Positions 41,843 to 49,678 of a DNA stretch of 64,000 bases are shown here, piece after piece. The number at the start of each line of letters is the position of its first letter. Position 1 is the stretch's first letter. The notes beneath the pieces are model-generated. The model searched no databases. It was not told the DNA's origin and saw only the letters and a list, made by a program, of their open reading frames with translations. The translations under genes were made by a program, and so were the position numbers. Source of the stretch: JAHEDT01 sp963825615 (lineage in GTDB: Bacteria > Desulfobacterota > Desulfuromonadia > Desulfuromonadales > BM103); the NCBI GenBank assembly GCA_963825615.1, contig CAWGTV010000008.1, positions 1 through 64,000 on the forward strand, read 5' to 3'.

Positions 41843-42712
41843 ATGCTGGATTCTGCCATTCAAGTGGAAAAAATCCTCCTGGACTTCTGGGAATCCTCCC
41901 CTTGCAACAGCCTGCACCTTGCAACCGGAGAAAAGGCTTGGGAAAAACCACATGTCGCCATAGCGCTCGGGGATGACCCTCTTTTTCAGCACTACAAAGA
42001 GATGATAGGCCCCTTTCTCTGGACGCCGGCAGAGGCCTTCGCCATGGCCTTTCCCGACAAACCTGCACCAGCCGAAGAGTTGCGGGTCATCAGTTACGTG
42101 TTGCCGCAGACAACAACAACTCGTGCAGATCAGCGTCAGGAGAAGACCATGCCGGCCGAACGCTGGGCGCGTTCGCGGTTTCATGGCGAAGAGTTCAATT
42201 GCGACTTGCGCCTGCACCTGGCCGAGGCCCTGACGATAGCAGGGTATCCATCGGTGGCACCTGAACGCTTGCCAGGCTTTGCCTATCAACAGTCTGAGCG
42301 CTTCGGCCTCGCCTCCAATTGGTCGGAACGACATGCTGCCTTCATCGCCGGACATGGCACATTTGGTCTCTCCGATGCCATGATCACCCGTTGGGGACAG
42401 GCTGTGCGTTTCGGCTCCGTGGTGTCTCGGATTAACCTGCCAGCAACGGCTCGCACCTACGGTGAGGATCATCACGCATGGTGCCTGTGGTACGCCAAAG
42501 GGTCCTGCGGCGCCTGCGCCAAACGTTGCCCGGTCGAGGCCATCACTACCAGCAGCGGACACGACAAGCAGGCCTGTTTCGACTACATACGAGTCACAAC
42601 TGCGCCCTACGCGACCAAAACCTACGGCACCGGCGCCACGCCCTGCGGCCTATGTCAAGTGAAGATTCCATGCGAGGCGCAGGTTCCGCCGGCGTTACTC
42701 AAAAAACTTTAA
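41843..42712 (+). CDS. QueG-like 4Fe-4S protein
   Basis: 289 residues from ATG 41843, eight bases behind AGGAG; in-frame starts upstream lie within the ribosome site region. Middle: FAYQQSERFGLASNWSERHA and FIAGHGTFGLSDAMITRWGQ, the latter the GxxGxFGL(S/N) element shared by epoxyqueuosine reductase QueG and reductive dehalogenases. C-terminal ferredoxin: CGACAKRCPVEAI and CGLCQVKIPCE. It lacks the HEAT repeats of QueG, and the second cluster is reduced. Probably a cobalamin-linked or simple Fe-S oxidoreductase of unknown substrate, cytosolic. Single gene upstream of a GEMM-controlled kinase. Confidence 0.75.
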   Translation: MLDSAIQVEKILLDFWESSPCNSLHLATGEKAWEKPHVAIALGDDPLFQHYKEMIGPFLWTPAEAFAMAFPDKPAPAEELRVISYVLPQTTTTRADQRQEKTMPAERWARSRFHGEEFNCDLRLHLAEALTIAGYPSVAPERLPGFAYQQSERFGLASNWSERHAAFIAGHGTFGLSDAMITRWGQAVRFGSVVSRINLPATARTYGEDHHAWCLWYAKGSCGACAKRCPVEAITTSSGHDKQACFDYIRVTTAPYATKTYGTGATPCGLCQVKIPCEAQVPPALLKKL

Positions 42713-42880
42713 TACCGGTAGCGGGTGAGGACTCGCAACGGTTTCGACATAATCTCCTGCAAAAGGGCTCATCCCTTTAGGCTTCTATCCCAGTATTCCG
42801 TTCGGACATAAACAGGATATAATTTGACCGACAACTATCTGTTTGTACATAAGACTGTTTAACAGTAATTTTATCTTATA

Positions 42881-42975
42881 ACTCTCCGACAAGAGCAAAC
42901 CCGGGGTGACCCGGCGACGCAAAGCCAGGGGTCTCGTTGGCAAGAGAGCCCAGACCCCGAAGAGGTTGAGAAATC
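42881..42975 (+). ncRNA. GEMM (cyclic dinucleotide) riboswitch aptamer
   Basis: GAGCAAACCCGGGGTGACCC then GGCGACGCAAAGCCAGGGGT match the GEMM core: CAAAC, a GNRA-like-capped hairpin, GACGCAAAGCC. Then a second hairpin (GGGGTCTC...GAGAGCC...GACCCC) and the closing strand follow. The base before CAAAC is G, as in c-di-GMP-binding members (position 20 of the Vibrio aptamer), rather than the A typical of the cAMP-GMP type. Ligand choice is an inference. It lies 117 bp before the kinase gene with a terminator between. Confidence 0.85.
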
Positions 42976-42993
42976 ACAATGGGTTCTTATGGT

Positions 42994-43030
42994 CCATCTT
43001 CTTATTGTCGAAGATGGATTTTTTTGTTTT
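42994..43030 (+). terminator. Expression-platform terminator of the GEMM riboswitch
   Basis: CCATCTTC/GAAGATGG (8 bp) followed by ATTTTTTTG. It starts 19 bases behind the aptamer; TATGGTCC before it could pair with the aptamer's end, allowing ligand-dependent read-through. Confidence 0.85.
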
Positions 43031-43091
43031 CCCAGAACAAGCAATAAGACATGATGCACACGTGCCACTATTGCAGATCAATGGGGGAGTC

Positions 43092-44669
43092 ATGAATGAT
43101 CGCATTATCAAGCAGGGCGTTTTCTCAAACCCGTTCGTCGGCATTGAAGTCAGCGACATCGATGGGCGCATCACGGCAACCAATCCATTTTTTCGCAACC
43201 TCGTCGGCTACACAGAGTCCGAACTGGCGACTCTGACGGTCGGTGAACTGTGCCATCGCGACGACAAAGAGCGCGAATTGGGCCAGCGCTGCCAGCTTAT
43301 CGCGGGAGACGTCGGCCAGTTGACCTTTCGCAAACGCTATCTGGGCAAATCCGGAAAAATCATCTGGGGCGACACCAGCATTACCGCCGTACACGGTGAC
43401 AATGGTCAATGCGAGGCGTTAGTGGCGACTATGGTCGACGTCACAGCACAGCGCCGCCATGAGCTACTGCAACAGGGACAGACCCGCGTGTTGGACCTTT
43501 TGTACCGCAACCAGTCACTGCAGGAGGTTTGCACTGCGATTGTCGAAACCATCGAAGTGGTGGAGGCAGGGGTGCTGTGTTCGATCCTGCAGCTCAATTC
43601 CGCATGCGGCACTTTGCACAAACTTGCGGCCCCCAGCCTGCCGGATTTTTACAACGACGCCATTGACGGGATGAAAATCGGAGACGGCGTCGGCTCATGC
43701 GGCGAGGCGGCGTTTCACGGCCGCCGGGTTGTGGTTGCCGACATCCTCAATCATCCCAACTGGGCAAGAGCGCGTCGACTGGTCGAGAAAACCAGTTTGC
43801 GCTCCTGCTGGTCCCAGCCAATCTTCGCCAATGACGGCAAGGTCCTTGGCACTTTTGCCATTTACTACACCGAACCACGCGAACCGGGCCCCTTCGAACT
43901 GGAACTGATCAATGCGGCGGCCGAACTGGCCGCACTGGCCATCAATCACAAGCAAGCGCTGTCAGAGCTGCAAAAGCGCAACCAGCTTAAAAACGAATTC
44001 ATTTCGACCGCGGCACATGAATTGAGAACGCCGCTTTCATCGATCATGGGCTACGCGGAATTGCTGCGCCAAACCCAGGACCTCGGCATCTCCCAACCTG
44101 ACAGGCACGAGGAATTCATCTCGGTGATCGTCGAAAAGTCGAAGATGCTGTCCCGCCTCGTCGGCGACCTGCTCGACATCAGCAAAATCGAAAGCGGGTC
44201 TCGTTTGGAGTTACAAAAAAAGCCTGCACTGATTCGCAAGACGATTGCCAACGTGATCGAGCATTACCAGCGCAACGCACCGCAACATGTATTCAGCTTG
44301 CGTACGGACAGTGCTTTGCCTGAGACCGTGGTTGTTGATGAAGTCAGGATTGTGCAGGTGCTGGACAACCTGCTCAGCAATGCGGTGAAATATTCTCCTA
44401 ATGGCGGATTAATCGAATTGGGGGTCACGGCTGAAGACGGCAAGCTGCACTTCTCTGTGGTCGATCGCGGCATTGGCATGAGCGAGATTGAACTTGAACG
44501 AGTTTTTGACAAGTATTATCGCGCCAATCCCAAAAAGCCCTCGATTCAAGGGCTAGGGCTGGGGATGAGTATCGCCCGAGACATTGTCCAAGCCCACGGT
44601 GGAGAAATCAAGGTCAACAGCACCCCTGGAGAAGGGACCCGTGTATCTTTTACCGTGGCGCATTCATAG
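43092..44669 (+). CDS. PAS-GAF sensor histidine kinase under riboswitch control
   Basis: 525 residues from ATG 43092 behind GGGGGAG; a longer frame from 42906 runs through the riboswitch and is not coding. PAS domain (about 10-130; GIEVSDIDGRITATNPFFRN), GAF domain (about 145-295; VLDLLYRNQSLQEVCTAIVE, DGVGSCGEAAFHGRRVVVAD), HisKA with STAAHELRTPLSSIMGYAEL, and HATPase with NNLLSNAVKYSPNGG, DRGIGMSEIE and GLGLGMSIARDIV. No membrane helix, so soluble. The kinase half closely resembles the island kinases (5407, 18581), suggesting common ancestry. No partner regulator is adjacent. Confidence 0.93.
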   Translation: MNDRIIKQGVFSNPFVGIEVSDIDGRITATNPFFRNLVGYTESELATLTVGELCHRDDKERELGQRCQLIAGDVGQLTFRKRYLGKSGKIIWGDTSITAVHGDNGQCEALVATMVDVTAQRRHELLQQGQTRVLDLLYRNQSLQEVCTAIVETIEVVEAGVLCSILQLNSACGTLHKLAAPSLPDFYNDAIDGMKIGDGVGSCGEAAFHGRRVVVADILNHPNWARARRLVEKTSLRSCWSQPIFANDGKVLGTFAIYYTEPREPGPFELELINAAAELAALAINHKQALSELQKRNQLKNEFISTAAHELRTPLSSIMGYAELLRQTQDLGISQPDRHEEFISVIVEKSKMLSRLVGDLLDISKIESGSRLELQKKPALIRKTIANVIEHYQRNAPQHVFSLRTDSALPETVVVDEVRIVQVLDNLLSNAVKYSPNGGLIELGVTAEDGKLHFSVVDRGIGMSEIELERVFDKYYRANPKKPSIQGLGLGMSIARDIVQAHGGEIKVNSTPGEGTRVSFTVAHS

Positions 44670-44762
44670 CCGCGAGGCTTTCTCTTGAGGTTGCGACCCG
44701 AGTCAAGCCAGGACACCCTTTATTGAGAACATGGTTCGCAAGAGGGATGAATCAGCCCTCAA

Positions 44763-45032
44763 TCAGATCGGAATCCTGTATTTCTTACAGAAACTCCGCA
44801 GTACAACCTCTGCCTGATTCAACCGTGACAACCGGTTATTTTTGGCTTTAAGCTGTAAGACATCATCCTGCGGCAGCTGAAGCGCGCGGATTTCGCGTTG
44901 CACAATCCCCAGATTGGCCAGAATCACTTTCAAATCGGCGGGTGTATACCTTTTCAGCGCCGGCGGCGACAGGCTGACAAAGCCCTCTGCGATATCCTGC
45001 GCCATTTTTTTCGGATTGCCGGCGATAGTCAT
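44763..45032 (-). CDS. Conserved-type small helical protein
   Basis: 89 residues. All-helical prediction: AQDIAEGFVSLSPPALKRYT, ADLKVILANLGIVQREIRAL, KNNRLSRLNQAEVVLRSFCK. The ATG at 45032 follows AGGAGAAG. The layout of a short head and two long helices resembles small chromosomal proteins of unknown function in Desulfuromonadales; no domain is recognised. Separate from its neighbours on both sides. Confidence 0.65.
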   Translation of the reverse strand: MTIAGNPKKMAQDIAEGFVSLSPPALKRYTPADLKVILANLGIVQREIRALQLPQDDVLQLKAKNNRLSRLNQAEVVLRSFCKKYRIPI

Positions 45033-45250
45033 CTGCTTCTCCTTGGGAGTGGGATTCTGGACCCTGGGTGGCGATCGGGGAGAATTATAGCCGATCCATC
45101 ATCGAAAGTCTCTCCCGTAGAGGGGAAGAGGTTGTCAACGCCAAGCAACCTCATGTAGAGGACACCTTAAGTTCTGCGGCGCCAAGGAGGTCTCCCAAAG
45201 GATCAATCACAGGCGTCCACCCTGTTCCAGAAGCAGGCCACTGTTATGCC

Positions 45251-46768
45251 TCACAGACCAATACCCTTCATAGGTTCCGGGCCACTGCGGATGATTTGGC
45301 CAGAGGCCCTTGCTATACCGTGCAGCATGCCGTTGAAAACATAATGATGAAATGGCATGACCGCGTACCAGTAGAGGAGGCCGAGCAATCCCCGCGGCAG
45401 AAAACGGGCAATCTGCTGCAGCTCAACCAGCCCATCATCCAACGGCTTGAGCTGAAACGAAAGCACGGCCTCGCCAGGCAGTTTCATTTCGGCGTACAGC
45501 ATCAGGAAGTCCGGCTTCTGGACTTCAATCACCCGCCAGAAATCGATGGCATCGCCGGGATACAGCTCTGTCTGGCTGCGCCGTCCGCGACTGAGCCCCA
45601 CCCCACCACAGAGGCGATCCAATACCCCGCGCAGGCCCCAGAGCCAGTTGGCGTAGTAGTAGCCGGTTTCGCCGCCGATCGAACTCACCGCCGGCCAGAC
45701 CTCCTCCGGAGTAGCCTCCAGGATGATCCTGCGTGAATCGTCATAGTAGCTGCCACCAGCCCAGTGTGGGTCACCCGGGACACTCCATTCGGCAGGATTG
45801 ATCTCTCCAGAATCGGTCCAGGAGCTTTCCACCTGGTGCTGGCGAAGCCGATCGAGGGCCAGGCGGATGGCTTTGCGGGCATCGAAGAGTTCCTGCGGCA
45901 AAAGTTCGACAATGCGGTTTTCCTGGCACACCACCGGGTTACACAAGCCTTCCGCCAAGGGGCGGGCAATCGAGGCCGGCACCGGCGTCACCAGGTGAAT
46001 CCAGTAGGAGCTAAGACGCGGGGTGAGCACCGGAACCGGGATCACCAGTCGGCGCGGCAAACCGGCCTCTTCGGCATAGATTTCCATCAATTTGCGGTAG
46101 TTGGTCACCTCGGGCTGACCGATATCGAAAGTACCGCCGATGGTTTTCGGCTCTTCGAGACAGCCAATCAGGTAGTGCAGCACATTTCTGACCCCGATCG
46201 GCTGACAGGGGGTGTCGATCCAGCGCGGTGTGATCATGACCGGCAGGCGGTCGACCAGGTAGCGCAGAATCTCAAAGGACGCGCTTCCCGAGCCGATGAT
46301 CATGGCCGCACGCAGGATCGTGACCGGCACAGGGCCCTGGCGCAGAACCGCACCGACTTCCGTCCTTGACTGCAGGTGATGACTGAGAGACGCCTGTTCA
46401 TCACCCAGCCCGCCCAGATAGATAATCTGTTCCAGCTTTACTGCAGCCGCCGCTTCCGCCATGTTGCCTGCGGCCAGGCGATCCGTCGCAGCGAAGTCCC
46501 TGACCCCCGGGACCATGGAGTGCACCAGGTAGTAGGCGGCCCGGCAGCCACCCAGGGCTTGCTGCAGAGAGGCCTTGTCGAGCACATCGCCCTTGACGAT
46601 TGCCAGTCGCGGGTGTTGAGCCCAGGGGCGATTCTTGAGTTTTCCAGGCGCCCGGGCGAGCGCCCGGACATGGTAGCCGGCATCGAGCAGCAGCGGCACA
46701 AGACGGGCGCCGATATAACCGGTCGCGCCAGCAACGAAGATGGGTCTCGGGTCTTTTTCTGTTGTCAT
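45251..46768 (-). CDS. SDR-family oxidoreductase with DUF2867 domain
   Basis: 505 residues. N-terminal extended-SDR/NmrA-like Rossmann domain: FVAGATGYIGARLVPLLLDA (GxxGxxG NAD(P) loop), AYYLVHSMVPGVRDFAATDR with the YLVHS motif, and VTILRAAMIIGSGSASFEIL. From about residue 330 a DUF2867 domain follows (SSIGGETGYYYANWLWGLRG, GDAIDFWRVIEVQKPDFLML), a START-like binding module. The fusion is a known bacterial architecture, often annotated as a sugar-nucleotide or NAD(P)-binding epimerase-like protein with no proven substrate. It is divergently oriented to the lipocalin gene. Confidence 0.88.
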   Translation of the reverse strand: MTTEKDPRPIFVAGATGYIGARLVPLLLDAGYHVRALARAPGKLKNRPWAQHPRLAIVKGDVLDKASLQQALGGCRAAYYLVHSMVPGVRDFAATDRLAAGNMAEAAAAVKLEQIIYLGGLGDEQASLSHHLQSRTEVGAVLRQGPVPVTILRAAMIIGSGSASFEILRYLVDRLPVMITPRWIDTPCQPIGVRNVLHYLIGCLEEPKTIGGTFDIGQPEVTNYRKLMEIYAEEAGLPRRLVIPVPVLTPRLSSYWIHLVTPVPASIARPLAEGLCNPVVCQENRIVELLPQELFDARKAIRLALDRLRQHQVESSWTDSGEINPAEWSVPGDPHWAGGSYYDDSRRIILEATPEEVWPAVSSIGGETGYYYANWLWGLRGVLDRLCGGVGLSRGRRSQTELYPGDAIDFWRVIEVQKPDFLMLYAEMKLPGEAVLSFQLKPLDDGLVELQQIARFLPRGLLGLLYWYAVMPFHHYVFNGMLHGIARASGQIIRSGPEPMKGIGL

Positions 46769-46978
46769 GGTGGTGATTATCCGGAAAAGGGGCTGTCAGT
46801 TGACACCTTTTTGCAGCGTGTCATGACAATCAGATCATTGTTTTGTTAGACTTGTTAACAGCTTACCACATGAGCGGCCATATCGTTGCCAAAGCCCCTT
46901 GTTTGCTTGGATCGAAAGGACCCTTTATGTTGCACTTCGACCACTGCAGCCTGCTTGAACAAACCCCGAGGCGATGAG

Positions 46979-47497
46979 ATGAAATCCCTGGTTCTTATAC
47001 TTGGCACCTTTTTACTGGCAGGATGCACCGCCACCCCGCAAGGGGTCTCGCCGGTCGCAAACTTCGAAGTCGACCGCTACCTGGGCACCTGGTACGAGAT
47101 CGCCAGGCTCGATCACCGCTTCGAGCGCGGGCTCAGCCAGGTCTCGGCCACCTACAGCAAGCGTGCGGATGGCGGCATTGATGTGCTTAATCGCGGACTG
47201 GACAGCCAGACAAGCAAATGGAAAGAGGCTCAGGGGCGCGCCTACTTTATCGACGAAGCGGACGTCGCACGTCTCAAAGTCACCTTCTTCTGGCCCTTTT
47301 ACGGCGGCTACAACATTATCGCGCTCGACCGTGAAAATTACGCCTATGCCCTGGTGTGCGGGCCCAGCCGCAGCTACCTGTGGATTCTGTCCCGAACCCG
47401 GCAGCTCGACAATGCCATCGTCCAGCAGCTTATCGCCACGGCCGGGAAGCTCGACTTCGACACCAGCCAACTGATCCTCGTCGACCAGCAGGAGTAG
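46979..47497 (+). CDS. blc: Outer-membrane lipocalin (Blc)
   Basis: 172 residues from ATG 46979; a longer frame from 46886 has no ribosome site. Lipoprotein signal LVLILGTFLLAGC. Lipocalin motif 1 FEVDRYLGTWYEIARLDHRF (GxW), motif 2 DRENYAYALVCGPSRSYLWI (TDYxxY-like) and motif 3 WILSRTRQLDNAIVQQLIATA are all present. It binds lipids or fatty acids at the inner face of the outer membrane and is commonly stress-induced. The next gene starts five bases after its stop, so the two form an operon. Confidence 0.93.
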   Translation: MKSLVLILGTFLLAGCTATPQGVSPVANFEVDRYLGTWYEIARLDHRFERGLSQVSATYSKRADGGIDVLNRGLDSQTSKWKEAQGRAYFIDEADVARLKVTFFWPFYGGYNIIALDRENYAYALVCGPSRSYLWILSRTRQLDNAIVQQLIATAGKLDFDTSQLILVDQQE

Positions 47498-47502
47498 CCG
47501 CC

Positions 47503-47958
47503 ATGCACCTTCTTGAACGGGACATCGTCCTTGCTGCCGAGCCAAACGAGGTCTGGGCGTTCCTGTCAACACCCGTCAACCTCAACGAGTTGACCCCGCC
47601 CGACCTGCACTTTCAGATCCTGTCGGAACTCCCCGCCACTATGTACAACGGGCTGATGATCCTCTACGAGATCCAGATTCCCTGGTTCGGCAAGCACCGG
47701 TGGCTGACCGAGATCAAGCACATCGAGGAAGGGGCTTGTTTTGTCGACGAGCAACGCATCGGGCCATACCGGCTCTGGTATCACCAGCACCGGGTTGAGG
47801 GTGTCGCGCCAGGGAAAACCAGGGTAAGCGACCGGGTCTTCTACCAGCTTCCGTTCGGAGTACTCGGCACCCTGGTGCACACCTTCCGGGTCAGGGTCAT
47901 GTTGGAGGAGATCTTCGACTACCGGGCACGGCGCATGGCGGATCTCTTCGGTCAATAA
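47503..47958 (+). CDS. SRPBCC (START-like) ligand-binding protein
   Basis: 151 residues, ATG 47503. LERDIVLAAEPNEVWAFLST and PVNLNELTPPDLHFQILSEL open the Bet v 1-like fold, DEQRIGPYRLWYHQHRVEG is the central strand pair, and VHTFRVRVMLEEIFDYRARR is the long C-terminal helix. Binds a hydrophobic ligand. It is cotranscribed with the lipocalin, and the adjacent divergent SDR protein carries another START-like domain, hinting at a shared lipid-related task. The intergenic 230 bases behind it contain no gene. Confidence 0.88.
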   Translation: MHLLERDIVLAAEPNEVWAFLSTPVNLNELTPPDLHFQILSELPATMYNGLMILYEIQIPWFGKHRWLTEIKHIEEGACFVDEQRIGPYRLWYHQHRVEGVAPGKTRVSDRVFYQLPFGVLGTLVHTFRVRVMLEEIFDYRARRMADLFGQ

Positions 47959-48189
47959 GCAGCAGACGTCACAACCTCGATTGCGGTCCGGTTGTGCCGC
48001 CGCGTTTCTGCACCTGTACTAAAAAAAGCCCAAAATATTCTGGTGATGCTGGGTCGTTGGCACGCAGCGCAACCCTGCGAGGGCCGCCCGGGGGCCAGAC
48101 GGATCAAGGCCGGCTCCGCTCCGTGCTCCAAGTTCACCTGAAATCAACATGCCACCCGGCTTCATTGCCACAGAACTCACCAAATCAAC

Positions 48190-48217
48190 AAAAAAAGCCA
48201 CCCGTAAACGGGTGGCT
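48190..48217 (-). terminator. Terminator of the RND efflux operon
   Basis: AGCCACCCG-TAAA-CGGGTGGCT, a perfect 9-bp stem; on the minus strand it is followed by TTTTTTT. It ends 25 bp behind the outer-membrane factor stop. Confidence 0.9.
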
Positions 48218-48241
48218 GTAAGACATCGAATCTACTCTATA

Positions 48242-49678
48242 TCAGCTGCCTTCCTGTACGGAGGGCGCCGGTTCCTCGACGGTCCCCTGATCGGCAATAT
48301 CCAGCCAGCCGCCGCCCATGGCCCGGTAGACGTCGACCAGGCTGGTCAGCACCCTGGCCTGAGTCTGCACGTAGTCGAGCTGGCCTGAGAAGAGGCTGCG
48401 GTTGGCGTCGAGCACCTGCAGGTAATCGGTGGTGCCGGCGTCGTATTGGTAGCCGGCCAGCGTTGCATAGCTTTGCAGGGCGTTGACCCTACGCCCCTTC
48501 GCAGCCTGGATTTCGCGCCCCTTGGTGGTTGCCACCAGGGCATCCTCCACATCGCGGAAACCGTTGATGATCGACTGCTGGTAGCGATACAGCGTTTCGC
48601 GCTGGACGGCCTCGCTGGCCATCACCTGCCCTTCGATGGCGCCGAAGGTGAAGATCGGCGCCACCACGTTGCCACCCAGCTGCCAGATCGCCGAAGACCC
48701 CTGGAACAGGTCATTGGAGTGAGCGCTGGCCGTACCATAGGTGCCGGTGAGTGCCAGGCGCGGGAAGTAGAGCGCACGGGCCACGCCGATGCGGGCGTTG
48801 GCGGCAATCAGTAGCTGCTCGGCCTGGATGATGTCGGGGCGCTGTTCAAGCAGCTCCGAGGGGAGTTCGGCTGGGATGCCGGGAACCGTAAGGGTGTCGA
48901 TGGTTTTGCCGCGTGGGATGGATTGCGGGTTGCGCCCGAGCAGCAGGGAGATCAGGTACTCGCGCTGGGCAATCTCGGCTTCCAGCTGCGGGATGACCTG
49001 CACAGCAGATTCATACTCCGATTCAACCTGGCTGACTTCGACCTGGGACACGGTGCCATGGTCATGACGCAGGCGGAAAATCCGCAATGACTCAGCATAG
49101 GCCCGCTCGGTCTCGCGGGCGATCTCCAGTTGGCGATCAAGACCGCGCAGAACCAGGTAATTACTGGCGACATTGCTCACCAACGTCAGCAGGACACTGC
49201 GCCGGCCGGCCTCGCTGGCGAGGATTTCGGCCTGGGCGGCTTCATTGGCCCGGCGGATGCGCCCCCACAGATCGATCTCCCAGGTGGCGCTGAGCGCCCC
49301 CTGGTAGCTGCTGTAGGAGGAGTCGTCGCCCGGATACGCACCGGTTTCAGTGTCCTTCTGCCGAAAGACCCCCGCCGAGGCGCCGATCTGCGGGAAGAAC
49401 TCGGCGCGGGTCGTGCGGTACTGGCCGAGGAACTGGTCGACCCGGGCCGTTGCGGCTTTGATGTCCAGGTTGTTCTTCAGAGCCGTGGTGATCAGGTCGT
49501 CGAGGACCGGGTCGTCGAATTGCTGCCACCAGGCGGTGTTGACCAGGTTGGCCGCGGCATCATAGGAGACGATCCACCCACGTGGAGTTTCCACGGTCGG
49601 CCGCTCGTAATCAGGGCCGACGATGGTGCAGGCGCACAGGGACAGGAGGGCGAGACCGGCAAGCATTAGGTTACGCAT
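48242..49678 (-). CDS. Outer-membrane efflux channel, OprM/NodT type
   Basis: 478 residues from ATG 49678 behind GGAGGTGACC. Lipoprotein signal MRNLMLAGLALLSLCAC. Two OEP repeats: FDDPVLDDLITTALKNNLDI with ATWEIDLWGRIRRANEAAQA in the first, and ARIGVARALYFPRLALTGTY with FTFGAIEGQVMASEAVQRET in the second. It forms the trimeric tunnel through which the RND pump discharges. The start codon overlaps the stop of the pump gene (ATGCGTAA), so translation is coupled. The larger reading frame upstream is a shadow of the pump gene. Confidence 0.93.
   Translation of the reverse strand: MRNLMLAGLALLSLCACTIVGPDYERPTVETPRGWIVSYDAAANLVNTAWWQQFDDPVLDDLITTALKNNLDIKAATARVDQFLGQYRTTRAEFFPQIGASAGVFRQKDTETGAYPGDDSSYSSYQGALSATWEIDLWGRIRRANEAAQAEILASEAGRRSVLLTLVSNVASNYLVLRGLDRQLEIARETERAYAESLRIFRLRHDHGTVSQVEVSQVESEYESAVQVIPQLEAEIAQREYLISLLLGRNPQSIPRGKTIDTLTVPGIPAELPSELLEQRPDIIQAEQLLIAANARIGVARALYFPRLALTGTYGTASAHSNDLFQGSSAIWQLGGNVVAPIFTFGAIEGQVMASEAVQRETLYRYQQSIINGFRDVEDALVATTKGREIQAAKGRRVNALQSYATLAGYQYDAGTTDYLQVLDANRSLFSGQLDYVQTQARVLTSLVDVYRAMGGGWLDIADQGTVEEPAPSVQEGS

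Noticed and set aside
42906..43091. N-terminal extension of the riboswitch-controlled kinase
   Set aside because: It would translate the GEMM aptamer and its terminator; ATG 43092 has a good ribosome site and begins at the PAS domain.
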